This document shows positions 7,152-15,343 of a stretch of 29,085 nucleotides of DNA, in pieces. The position numbers and the translations under genes were made by a program. Source of the DNA: Clostridia bacterium. GTDB lineage: Bacteria; Bacillota_A; Clostridia; Oscillospirales; CAG-272. How positions within the stretch are numbered: the first letter of the stretch is position 1; each line of letters starts with the position of its first letter. Where the stretch lies: the NCBI GenBank assembly GCA_017452945.1, contig JAFTLD010000017.1, positions 1 to 29,085 on the forward strand. The letters run 5' to 3'. The notes under the pieces were generated by a model that worked only from the letters and a program-made list of their open reading frames with translations, made no database searches and was not told the DNA's origin.

Positions 7152-10124
7152 TTATTTCTCCAACTCAGCCAAGCGTTTGACCGCTTCTGCGTGTCCCTTG
7201 GCGGCGGCTTTTTTGTAGAGTGCGATAGCCTCGCGTCGATCGCGCTGCACGCCCTCACCGTCCTCGTAGCATTCGGCAAGGCTGAAGCAGGCGTGCGGAT
7301 GGCCTGCGTCTGCGGCAAACTTCAAATGCTTGATTGCCGCCTTTGCGTCCGGCTTTGTCCCCTTGCCGTATTTTTCGCACCAGCCAAGGCTGTAATTGGC
7401 AGAAACGTTTCCTGCCTTTGCGGCAATGTGGAAGCACTTGACTGCCATGGTAAGATCCTTGGGCAGCTCGCGGCCGTAGAACCAAAGGTCGCCCATGCGG
7501 TTGACCGCCTCGATGCGTCTTGCTTCGCTGACGGGCGCGGTGGTGCCGGAGGGAGGAGATTGATAGTAGGATTCAATCGATTGCCCCGAAGCGGAAATGC
7601 GTGCCATTTCGTCCATTGCTTCTTGGCTGCCCTCGATCATGGCGCGGCCGTAGTATTCCAGCGTCAGCGCAAAGTCGTGCTGCATGGAAATTCCCGTGGC
7701 ATGATACTGCCCCAGGCGGAACAGGGCGCTTGCAATGGCGCACTTGTCAGGATGCTCGAAAAATGCAACGGTTTCCAGCTCCTGTACGGGTGTCTGAGCC
7801 TTTCGTATCTCGCTGTCCGCCACCTTTTCCAAAAGCGAGCAGTACAGGAGCGCGGATTGCTCTGTGCCCGTGCCCGTGCGGTGGCAATCCGCCAGCAGCA
7901 AAAGCGCGGAAAGATTGCCGTCGTGTGCTGCGCGCTTAAGAGCCGCAATCGCATTTTCGGGGTCGCGCTGTGTGCCAATGCTGCCAAGCAAGCATCTGCC
8001 AACGTGATAGAATCCGTCTGTGTCGCCATTCTTGGCGGCTTTTTTATACAGTGCGTAGGCTGCGGTTTTGTTTTGCTCTGTGCCAATGCCGTTTTCGTGA
8101 CAGTGCGCTAAGGCAAGCATGGCAGGCACGTGGCCAAGCTCGGCAGCTTGCATATACAAAGCTGCCGCGCGGGGCAGATCCTGCGCCACGCCTACGTTGT
8201 ATTGCAGACAAAGTCCCAACAGATGCGCAGCCTGTGGGCTGCCGCTTTGTGCAGCCTCCTGCAGCCATCTGATAGCATCTGTAAAGCTTTGCTTGGTGCC
8301 CACGCCGTGTAAAGCGCACCAGCCAAGCCAATACATAGCCTCGGGCTCGGCATGTCCTGAAATGACCGAGGCGCGCAACCATTTAATAGCCAGAAGCGGA
8401 TCGCGCACAAGACCATCACCGCCCAGATAAGCCCGTCCCAAGTCACAGCAAGCGCGTGGATTATTTCCTTGTGCAGCAACCTGCAGCCATTTGGCTGCCT
8501 GTTCGGGGCTTTGCTGCACACCGGTGCCGTTTTTATATAAAAGATATGCATCATACTGTGCGTGGGCGCAGCCTGCCATGGCGGCAGCAATGCAAAGGGA
8601 AGCTCCCTTTTGCTCGTCCTTGGTTATGCCGAGGCCGTTGAGAAATAAAAGTCCAAGGCGGTATTTGGCATGCGCGTCACCCAGCTTGGCGGCTTCTGTG
8701 TAGCGTGCTGCTGCGGCACGCAGATTTTGCTCCGTGCCAAGCCCCTTTTCATAGCAAAGCCCCAGGCGGTAGCATGCGCCTGCGTGGTGCTGATCGGCTG
8801 CCTTTTGCAGCAGATCCTTGGCAAGCGCGGTATCCTTACGGCAGCCTCTGCCGTAAAGCAAGCAGCCTGCCAGATTATTTTGCCCATCTGCGCAGCCATT
8901 CTCGGCTGAGAGCGTGTACCATTTGACAGCCTCAGCCAGATCAGCCTCTGTGCCGTCTCCGAATTCATAGCAGCTGCCCAGCGCGTATTGTGCAGCAGCC
9001 ACGCCCTGTTCGGCGGCTTGTCTGAGATAGGTTACGGCCAAGGAAGGATCCTTGATCGTGCCCGATCCGTGTGCCAGGCAAAGGGCAAAGGCATAACAGG
9101 CATTTGGGTCGCCTGCTTCGGCAGCCGTCTTGAAATGCTGAGCGGCACGTGTTTCGTCCTGCTCAGCACCCTTTCCATCGCGGTAAAGCGTGCCAAGGTA
9201 GTAGTGCGCGGCCATGCTGCCAAGTGCGGCAGCATCCTCCAGATGATGGTGCGCGCGGACGGTGTTCTGCGCTGTGCCGACCCCGTCCAGATAGCAAAGG
9301 CCCAGGCGGAGCGAGGCGTTTACTTGTCCTTGCTTGGCAGATTCCTGTAAAAGCTGCACGGCTCTTTTTGGATCCGGCTGCGTGCCTGTGCCCTCCAAAA
9401 GGCAAACGGCGCTGTAGTATTGGCCGCGCTTATCCCCTAAGGCGGCTGCGCTTTCCAAAAGGCGGAATCCGCGGGGCAGATCCTTTTGCGTGCCCTGTCC
9501 GTCCAGACAGCAAAGTCCCAACGTAACCAGTGCGAGCGGATGCTGCCTCTCTGCTGCCAGCGAGAGCCAGTGCACGGCTTGCTTGTCCGAATACGGAAGC
9601 TGCTGTGCACGCAAGTATGCTTGCGCAAGCTCAAACATATCGTCGCAAATTTCGCGGTGCGCACCCACCGCTGTTTTGATCAGCTTGCCAAGCGCATCTT
9701 CAAGGCAGTGCTCAGCATGGTGTGCGTCGGGACAGGTGCACAGTCCCGTGACGAACAGGCGATGGATCAGCGCAGGGGAGGGGGCTTTATCAAAGCCCTG
9801 GTGCAGTTTTGCAAAGATGTGAGGGTAATTGGCGGAAAAGTCTTGGTTGTCTGCGTGCAGGATCTGTATTTTTCTTTCTTTTGCAGCAAGGATCAGCTGC
9901 TCTTCCATAGGGTCGCTGCGCAAAGCACCCACCACCACGATCAAGCCTGCGCGGCAAGCATCGCGATAGACCTCGGTGTGCAAGCGCTCGGTGGCGCGAA
10001 GTGCAAAGCCGTAGGCCTTGAGCATGCGGCATAGGGTGTCGGCCGTTTCCTTGTTGGCAGCAGCGTATATAAGTGGGATAAAGACGCTTGCGGGAGCTCG
10101 ATTCTTGACTTGTTCGGTCTGCAT
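7152..10124 (-). CDS. Large SEL1-repeat protein with possible TIR-like N-terminal domain
   Basis: This encodes a 990-residue protein without signal peptide. Residues 13-105 alternate beta strands and helices (ASVFIPLIYAA, GLIVVVGALRSDPMEEQL, KIQILHAD). That order, and glutamates E74/E75 in the place of the TIR helix glutamate, suggest a degenerate TIR-like domain; the match is weak. From about residue 150 to the end there are roughly 20-22 SEL1 (TPR-like) repeats, most exactly 36 residues with the form A.Y.LG.CY..G.GT..D...A...L..AA..G. One unit near residues 745-800 is broken by a longer insert. SEL1 arrays are protein-interaction scaffolds. ATG 10124 is preferred over an upstream in-frame start at 10151 because GGAG lies seven bases before it. 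The gene stands alone, divergent from zapA. Its function is unknown. Confidence 0.88.
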   Translation of the reverse strand: MQTEQVKNRAPASVFIPLIYAAANKETADTLCRMLKAYGFALRATERLHTEVYRDACRAGLIVVVGALRSDPMEEQLILAAKERKIQILHADNQDFSANYPHIFAKLHQGFDKAPSPALIHRLFVTGLCTCPDAHHAEHCLEDALGKLIKTAVGAHREICDDMFELAQAYLRAQQLPYSDKQAVHWLSLAAERQHPLALVTLGLCCLDGQGTQKDLPRGFRLLESAAALGDKRGQYYSAVCLLEGTGTQPDPKRAVQLLQESAKQGQVNASLRLGLCYLDGVGTAQNTVRAHHHLEDAAALGSMAAHYYLGTLYRDGKGAEQDETRAAQHFKTAAEAGDPNACYAFALCLAHGSGTIKDPSLAVTYLRQAAEQGVAAAQYALGSCYEFGDGTEADLAEAVKWYTLSAENGCADGQNNLAGCLLYGRGCRKDTALAKDLLQKAADQHHAGACYRLGLCYEKGLGTEQNLRAAAARYTEAAKLGDAHAKYRLGLLFLNGLGITKDEQKGASLCIAAAMAGCAHAQYDAYLLYKNGTGVQQSPEQAAKWLQVAAQGNNPRACCDLGRAYLGGDGLVRDPLLAIKWLRASVISGHAEPEAMYWLGWCALHGVGTKQSFTDAIRWLQEAAQSGSPQAAHLLGLCLQYNVGVAQDLPRAAALYMQAAELGHVPAMLALAHCHENGIGTEQNKTAAYALYKKAAKNGDTDGFYHVGRCLLGSIGTQRDPENAIAALKRAAHDGNLSALLLLADCHRTGTGTEQSALLYCSLLEKVADSEIRKAQTPVQELETVAFFEHPDKCAIASALFRLGQYHATGISMQHDFALTLEYYGRAMIEGSQEAMDEMARISASGQSIESYYQSPPSGTTAPVSEARRIEAVNRMGDLWFYGRELPKDLTMAVKCFHIAAKAGNVSANYSLGWCEKYGKGTKPDAKAAIKHLKFAADAGHPHACFSLAECYEDGEGVQRDRREAIALYKKAAAKGHAEAVKRLAELEK
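7183..9538 (-). repeat. Tandem 108-bp SEL1-coding repeats
   Basis: About 20 diverged tandem units of 108 bp encode the 36-residue SEL1 repeats of the protein. The DNA units differ strongly from each other, so the repeat is old and kept at protein level; I see no recently duplicated identical copies. Boundaries are approximate. Confidence 0.85.
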
Positions 10125-10326
10125 GAGCCATCTCCTTCCATGTATGTACAAAAAAATCGCGAATTTTTGAAAAATTTACGAAAAAGGTCTTTTCAATTCA
10201 AGCATTTTGTATTAGAATATAAGGGATAGATATTCCTGTTATCAATTATACATGTTTTGCTGACGAAATGCAAGGCATAATTTATGAAAAAAGAAACATA
10301 ACCTTATATACAACGGAGGAAACGGT

Positions 10327-11043
10327 ATGGAAAAGAAAAAGTACACACTGGTCATTGCGGACGTGGAGATGAACGTGCTGACCGATGCGCCCTGGGAGTC
10401 GGTTGAAAAGATCGTGGGGATCCTGGATCGAAAGATGAGAGATATCCATCTCAAGAGCTACCGTTGTACAAAGAACCAGGCTGCACTTTTGTGTGCGCTG
10501 GAGTATTGTGCCGAAAAGCTGACCTTGCAGGAAAGAAATGCTGAGCTTGAGGAGCTTGCCGATCAGGACGCTGAAACCATTGAGCAAAAGGCGCAGAAGA
10601 TCGCAGAGCTGGAGGCAGAGATCGCTCGCCTGCAGGGAGAGAACGAGATCATGCACAACATCTTGGAGCGTGCTGCTGCATCCACCGAGCGCATCATGGG
10701 ACACACCGCTCCCGTTGAAGAGCCCAAGGCAGAGGAGCCGAAGGTCGAGGAGTCCAAGGCCGAGGAAATCGCTGAGCAAGAGAAGCCCGAGAAGCCGGAG
10801 ATGCCTGAGGCGACCCCCGAGGCAGAGACCGTACAAACGGAGGCTGCACAAGACGCCCCCGAGCAGCTTTCGGTAGATTTTGAAGCAGACGCACCCGCGG
10901 AGAGCGTCAACACCAAGGCAGCACAGGTCATTGAGGAGATTGCCGATAAGGAGGCCGAAATGCCCCGCGTTAAGGCCAAGAAGTCCAAGAACCGTTCTCG
11001 CGTAGGCTCCATGTTTGATCTGCTTACCTTTAACGATGTATAA
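10327..11043 (+). CDS. zapA: ZapA-like cell division protein with long acidic tail
   Basis: This encodes a 238-residue cytoplasmic protein. The first about 95 residues fit ZapA: a beta-hairpin start (KKYTLVIADVEMNVLTD), a helix (WESVEKIVGILDRKMRDI) and the NQAALLCALEYCAEKL helix leading into a coiled coil (to about 125). ZapA binds FtsZ and bundles its filaments at the division site. Typical ZapA is about 85-110 residues, so the remaining half is unusual: a Glu/Pro/Ala-rich disordered stretch (about 128-205), then a basic patch (KAKKSKNRSR) and the terminal GSMFDLLTFNDV. The start is ATG 10327 with GGAGG seven bases upstream. It overlaps the U32 gene by eight bases; this pairing is common in Clostridia. 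Confidence 0.85.
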   Translation: MEKKKYTLVIADVEMNVLTDAPWESVEKIVGILDRKMRDIHLKSYRCTKNQAALLCALEYCAEKLTLQERNAELEELADQDAETIEQKAQKIAELEAEIARLQGENEIMHNILERAAASTERIMGHTAPVEEPKAEEPKVEESKAEEIAEQEKPEKPEMPEATPEAETVQTEAAQDAPEQLSVDFEADAPAESVNTKAAQVIEEIADKEAEMPRVKAKKSKNRSRVGSMFDLLTFNDV

Positions 11044-13090
11044 TCAAAAGCATCCGTATAGTCGATCTCTGCCCGAGCTGCTCAGCCCCGCAGGCTCGCC
11101 CGACGCATTACGGGCGGCGATTGACGGAGGAGCCGACGCCGTATATCTCGGCGGCGGCTCTTTTCATGCACGCATGAACGCGGATAATTTCGGTACGCAG
11201 CAAGCTTTGGCCGAGGCTGTTTCGCTGGCGCATTTTTGGGGCGTCAAGGTATACGTCACGCTCAATACCATGGTGTATGACCGTGAGTTAGATGCCGCGC
11301 TTGCGCAAGCAGAGCAGGCAGCGCGTGCGGGAGCGGACGGTTTGATCGTGGCCGATCTTGGCGTAGCTTCGCTTTTGCACCGTGCTTTGCCCGAAATGCC
11401 GCTGCATGCCAGCACGCAGATGTCGATCCACAGAGGAGATGCGGGCAAGCTGCTTGCGGACGCAGGCTTTAGCCGCATGGTGCTGGCAAGAGAAATGCCT
11501 GCCGATCAGATTGCGCAGGCGGTCAAGGAGAGTCCTATTGAAATAGAGATGTTTGTACACGGTGCCTTGTGCGTCAGCCAATCGGGGCAGTGCCTGTTTT
11601 CTTCGCTGGTGGGCGGACGGAGCGGCAACCGCGGTGAGTGCGCACAGCCCTGCCGTTTACCCTTCAAGGATGCAAGGGGCAAGGATCATTATCCGCTCTC
11701 GCTCAAGGATCTTTCGCTGGCAAGGTACGTGCCCGAGATTGTAGAATCGGGCGTGGCATCTCTGAAAATTGAGGGACGCATGAAGTCCCCCGAATACGTA
11801 TATACCGTCACGCGCATATGGCGTGAGCTGCTGGATGCGGGCAAGGGTGCTGATGAGGAGCAGATGCTGCAGCTGGGCCGAGCCTTTTCGCGCGGTGGAT
11901 TTGCCGACGGATATTATCGCCGCCGCAAGGGAGAGGGCATGTTGGGCGTGCGCTCTGCCGAGGATAAGATGGCTTCGGTCGGTGTGGAAAAATTCCGCGG
12001 AATAACAAAGAAAATACCCGTGCAGATGCAGGCTTGCTTAGAGGCAGGGAAGCCCATGGAGCTGACCGTGTCTGCCAAGGAGCATCGCGTTTGTGTGACG
12101 GGAGAGGTCCCCGAGGCAGCGCACACGCGCCCGATATCGGTCGAGCAGGTGCAAGGCAGTCTTTGCAAGTTGGGCTCCACGCCCTTTACCGTAAGCGCAC
12201 CCGAGGTGTGTATCAAGGGGGAGGTCATGGTCGCTGCCTCTGCGCTCAACGCGCTGCGTCGCGCCGCAGCAGAGAAGTTAGAGGAGCAGATGCGCAAGGC
12301 ACTCGTTCCCGCACCCGTGCAAAGACAAGCGGTGGAGCAGCCGATCCCACGCGGACAACGCACGTCCTGCTGCACGGCAAGATTTTTCCGCCCCGGGCAG
12401 ATCGTGCCTGCGGCAAAGGAGTATTTTGAGATCCGCTATCTGCCTTTGGAATTGGTGGCAGAGCAGGATGTGCCCGGTTGTAACGGAGCCGTCATGCCGC
12501 CCGTGATATTCCCCGAGGATTCGGGAAATATTCGAAAAATGCTTACCAAGGCATGGGAAAAAGGCATTCGCCACTTGTTGGTGGGCAATATCGGACATTT
12601 GTATTTGTGCGACGGCTTTGATTTTGTGCTGCACGGGGATTATCGTCTGAACGCAGCCAATAACGCAACGGTTTGTGAGCTGGAGAAGCTGGGCTTTGCC
12701 GATGTTATCGCATCAGCAGAGATGAGTCAGGCAAGATTGCGCGATCTGGGCGGCAATACCGCTGCCATCGTGTACGGGAGAGTGCCGCTGATGACGCTGG
12801 AAAGATGCGTCAATAAGCAAGCTGCGGGATGCGCAGCCTGCACCAAGGGAAAAGCCGAGCTGGTGGATCGCAGAGGTGTCAGATTTCCCGTGATTCGCGA
12901 ATACGGACACAGAAATCTGGTGCTCAACAGTCTGCCTACGGGCATGTCGGATAAGGGGCGTGCACTTGCCGATCAGGGCATTGTCGCACAGCATTTCCTG
13001 TTTACGACCGAGGGAGCAGACGAGGTGGAGCGCGTGATCTCTGCTTACAAAGAAGGAAAGGCATTACCGTTTGCCGTCAGAAGAATTTGA
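11036..13090 (+). CDS. U32 peptidase family protein, RlhA/TrhP-like
   Basis: This encodes a 684-residue protein of the peptidase U32 family. The N-terminal barrel starts LPELLSPAGSPDALRAAIDGGADAVYLGG. The family signature near residues 175-210 is complete: EMFVHGALCVSQSGQC, then NRGECAQPCR, with the conserved cysteines. Despite the family name, the best-known members (RlhA, TrhP) hydroxylate 23S rRNA or tRNA rather than act as proteases. Length and the long middle domain (about 310-440) are closer to RlhA/YdcP, which carries DUF3656, than to short TrhP forms. A second cysteine set (C..KQAAGCAAC) lies near residues 590-605. ATG 11036 lies inside the end of zapA, so translation is probably coupled; I see no clear separate ribosome binding site. 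Which RNA it modifies cannot be told. Confidence 0.88.
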   Translation: MYNQKHPYSRSLPELLSPAGSPDALRAAIDGGADAVYLGGGSFHARMNADNFGTQQALAEAVSLAHFWGVKVYVTLNTMVYDRELDAALAQAEQAARAGADGLIVADLGVASLLHRALPEMPLHASTQMSIHRGDAGKLLADAGFSRMVLAREMPADQIAQAVKESPIEIEMFVHGALCVSQSGQCLFSSLVGGRSGNRGECAQPCRLPFKDARGKDHYPLSLKDLSLARYVPEIVESGVASLKIEGRMKSPEYVYTVTRIWRELLDAGKGADEEQMLQLGRAFSRGGFADGYYRRRKGEGMLGVRSAEDKMASVGVEKFRGITKKIPVQMQACLEAGKPMELTVSAKEHRVCVTGEVPEAAHTRPISVEQVQGSLCKLGSTPFTVSAPEVCIKGEVMVAASALNALRRAAAEKLEEQMRKALVPAPVQRQAVEQPIPRGQRTSCCTARFFRPGQIVPAAKEYFEIRYLPLELVAEQDVPGCNGAVMPPVIFPEDSGNIRKMLTKAWEKGIRHLLVGNIGHLYLCDGFDFVLHGDYRLNAANNATVCELEKLGFADVIASAEMSQARLRDLGGNTAAIVYGRVPLMTLERCVNKQAAGCAACTKGKAELVDRRGVRFPVIREYGHRNLVLNSLPTGMSDKGRALADQGIVAQHFLFTTEGADEVERVISAYKEGKALPFAVRRI

Positions 13091-13106
13091 TTTTTCAGGT
13101 GAAAGT

Positions 13107-14345
13107 ATGAAGAAAAATGTGATTGTGATCGTATCTATGATCATTCTGTTTTGCTTGATCACCGCAACCATTGTCAGTGTGAGTCGTGCAAAGGATCTGG
13201 CAAATGCTATAAAGCAGGAGCAGACCGAGGAAGAAACGACCTTGGAGGAAACGACAGAGGCACCGACAGAGGAGATGACCGAGGTGACGACCGAAGCGGT
13301 GACAGAGCAACCGGAACAGGAGCAGATCGGGATGACTTATTATGAATATACGGGTGAGGCGCACCCCGGCACGGGCATTGCCTATCGGGGTAGCGGTGAG
13401 AATGCGGATCTTGTGATCGTGATCGACGCAGGCCACCAGCTGCACGGCATGGATCAGACCGAGCCGGACGGCCCGGGCTCCTCCGTCCAAAAGCCTATGG
13501 TATCGGGCGGCACGCAGGGCAGCGTAACCGGCCTTGCCGAGTACGAATTGAACCTGCGCGTGGCGCTTGCATTGCGCGACGTGCTGGTCGAAAAGGGATA
13601 TACGGTAGTCATGGTGCGCGAGGTCAACGAGGTCGAGATCAGCAATGCCGAGCGCGCGCAGCTGGCCAACCGCGCGGGTGCGCACGTCAATTTGCGCATC
13701 CATGCAAACGGGGACGCGGATGTGTCTTTCAAGGGCGCGATGACGGTTTGCCAGACTCCTGAAAATCCCTATCATGCAGCGCTGTATGAAAACAGCCGCG
13801 CACTTTCGGATGCGGTGCTGGCAGCATTCTGCCAAAGCACGGGCATGGAACAGCGCAGCGTTTGGGAAACCGACACCATGACGGGGACAAACTGGTCAAG
13901 CGTGCCTACCACCATTATTGAAATGGGCTTTATGACCAACGCAGAGGATGACGCGGCCATGGCAGCCGAGGATTTTGCTGCCAAGGCAGCGAACGGCCTT
14001 GCAAAGGGTATTGAAAATTATCTGTCGCAGTATCCGCCCGAAGAGGAGTCTGTCGACGGTGAGCAGACCGCACCCGACGGAGAATATGACATCGACTACG
14101 AAAGAGAGCGCGAGCTTGGTCAGACCTTTACCGAGGTATATATGACCATGGAGGCAACGGCTACGGTGTGGGTGCGCACAGAACCCAGCACGCAGGGCGG
14201 GGATTCCACCAAGGTGCATCATATCGAAACCTATGCGGGCAAGCGCATGACCTGCATCGGATTTGGCACGGATTGGCATCGCGTGTTGATCGACGGAGAG
14301 GTTTATTACGTATCCGCTGCATATCTGAGAGTGGTTACGGAATAA
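13107..14345 (+). CDS. Membrane-anchored N-acetylmuramoyl-L-alanine amidase (Amidase_3) with SH3-like domain
   Basis: This encodes a 412-residue envelope protein that should cut the amide bond between muramic acid and the stem peptide. Order: one N-terminal membrane segment (about 5-25, uncleaved anchor likely), a Thr/Glu-rich spacer (about 38-75), an Amidase_3 catalytic domain (about 100-310) and a C-terminal SH3-like domain (about 347-412). Zinc ligands are visible: His in VIVIDAGHQ (about 111), Glu in LAEYELNLR, and His in LRIHANGD (about 199). The catalytic Glu lies in TTIIEMGFM (about 271). ATG 13107 is chosen over TTG 13071 because it starts the membrane segment and follows AGGTGA. It begins 16 bases after the U32 gene and is probably in the same operon. 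Confidence 0.92.
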   Translation: MKKNVIVIVSMIILFCLITATIVSVSRAKDLANAIKQEQTEEETTLEETTEAPTEEMTEVTTEAVTEQPEQEQIGMTYYEYTGEAHPGTGIAYRGSGENADLVIVIDAGHQLHGMDQTEPDGPGSSVQKPMVSGGTQGSVTGLAEYELNLRVALALRDVLVEKGYTVVMVREVNEVEISNAERAQLANRAGAHVNLRIHANGDADVSFKGAMTVCQTPENPYHAALYENSRALSDAVLAAFCQSTGMEQRSVWETDTMTGTNWSSVPTTIIEMGFMTNAEDDAAMAAEDFAAKAANGLAKGIENYLSQYPPEEESVDGEQTAPDGEYDIDYERERELGQTFTEVYMTMEATATVWVRTEPSTQGGDSTKVHHIETYAGKRMTCIGFGTDWHRVLIDGEVYYVSAAYLRVVTE

Positions 14346-14393
14346 GAATATTATCGGGATTATAATCAAACTACCAAAAGGAGGCCGAGCGAA

Positions 14394-15164
14394 ATGAACG
14401 CTATGCTTGAGGATATATTAGCGCAGATTGGCGGAGGGCTGATCCTTTGTGCAGAGGCTGTGGGGGAGCGGACAAAGCCGCTGACCGACAAGGTATCGGC
14501 AGAGGTGCGTGCTGCTTTGGATGAAATCAGAACGGATATCGACGCGGTCAGACAGCGCGACCCGGCTGCGAAGAGCGATATTGAGGTGCTTTTGCTGTAT
14601 TCCGGTGTGCATGCATTGCTGGCATACCGTGTAGCGCACAGGCTGTACGTGTCCGAGCATTATTTCTCGGCACGTTTAGTCAGCCAGTTGGCAAGATTTT
14701 TCACGGGAGTGGAGATCCATCCGGGCGCAACCATTGGAAAGGCCTTAATGATCGACCACGGCTCGGGCGTGGTGATCGGTGAAACAGCCGAGATCGGAGA
14801 TAACTGCACGCTGTATCAGGGTGTCACGCTGGGCGGTACGGGTAAGGATATCGGTAAGCGACATCCCACGCTTGGGAACAATGTCATGGTTGGCGCAGGC
14901 GCTAAGGTGTTGGGACCCTTCACCATTTCGGATGGCAGTAAGGTGGCGGCCAATGCAGTGGTGCTGAAGGAGCTTCCCGAAAACAGCACCGCGGTGGGTA
15001 TTCCCGCACGCGTGGTCAAGCGCGACGGTGAGCGCGTGGTTGCTCCCGGGGCAGACCTTGACCAGGTGCATATTCCCGACCCTGTGCGCGAGGAAATCGC
15101 GCGGCTGGAGCAGCGGCTTGCAGAAATGCAGGCAGAACTGGACGAATTGAAAAATGCAAAATGA
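14394..15164 (+). CDS. cysE: Serine O-acetyltransferase
   Basis: This encodes a 256-residue cytoplasmic enzyme that makes O-acetylserine from serine and acetyl-CoA, the first step of cysteine synthesis. The left-handed beta-helix hexapeptide repeats are clear (about 105-205: HPGATIGKALMIDHGSGVVI, then GETAEIGDNCTLYQGVTLGG, then KRHPTLGNNVMVGAGAKVLG). The catalytic histidines lie in IDHGSG and KRHPTL. An N-terminal helical region (about 1-100) is longer than in the short Bacillus forms, and a short coiled-coil tail (about 230-256) follows. AAAGGAGG lies nine bases before ATG 14394. A TATAAT at 14361-14366 gives a possible own promoter, but I see no good -35 and no T-box. Confidence 0.95.
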   Translation: MNAMLEDILAQIGGGLILCAEAVGERTKPLTDKVSAEVRAALDEIRTDIDAVRQRDPAAKSDIEVLLLYSGVHALLAYRVAHRLYVSEHYFSARLVSQLARFFTGVEIHPGATIGKALMIDHGSGVVIGETAEIGDNCTLYQGVTLGGTGKDIGKRHPTLGNNVMVGAGAKVLGPFTISDGSKVAANAVVLKELPENSTAVGIPARVVKRDGERVVAPGADLDQVHIPDPVREEIARLEQRLAEMQAELDELKNAK

Positions 15165-15166
15165 AT

Positions 15167-15200
15167 ATGGAAAAACCGCTTGAAAGAGCGGTTTTTCCAT
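15167..15200. terminator. Hairpin terminator after cysE
   Basis: A 14-bp perfect stem (15167-15180 with 15187-15200, ATGGAAAAACCGCT/AGCGGTTTTTCCAT) has a 6-nt loop. The T-run lies inside the 3' arm rather than after it, so the functional form is probably the short CCGCT/AGCGG stem followed by TTTTT. Confidence 0.8.
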
Positions 15201-15264
15201 TGTGATTTGCATATTCCCTCCTCGCAATACATATATTACCATAGGACTTGTCCACGATCAGGTC

Positions 15265-15293
15265 TTTACAACAAGACTTTCCTGTGATATAAT
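15265..15293 (+). promoter_or_regulatory. Promoter of the CHAP-domain gene
   Basis: TTTACA (15265-15270), a 17-bp spacer and TATAAT (15288-15293) with a TGA extended -10. The eleven bases TGTGATATAAT are the same as in the GH129-like promoter at 5146-5156. The leader to the start codon is about 44 bases. Confidence 0.8.
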
Positions 15294-15343
15294 AGACGTG
15301 GTAACAAAAAACCCTATGATTTGACATAAAAGGATGGATTTCA

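Noticed and set aside
7128..8111. 327-codon open frame on the + strand inside the SEL1 gene
   Set aside because: It starts in the terminator and is the complement of the SEL1 repeats; the Cys-rich content is an artefact of GC-rich antisense codons.
4136..10124. A defence island formed by MntA/HepT, the GH129-like gene and the TIR-like/SEL1 gene
   Set aside because: The three loci have separate transcription units and directions, the middle gene is metabolic, and no restriction, CRISPR or phage genes are near. Proximity alone does not support a joint system.
11036..13090. Secreted collagenase role for the U32 protein
   Set aside because: There is no signal peptide, and the RlhA-like length and Cys signature fit an RNA-modifying role better.
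14346..14393. T-box or cysteine-related riboswitch before cysE
   Set aside because: The gap is only 48 bases, with no specifier loop or antiterminator; only a TATAAT is seen.
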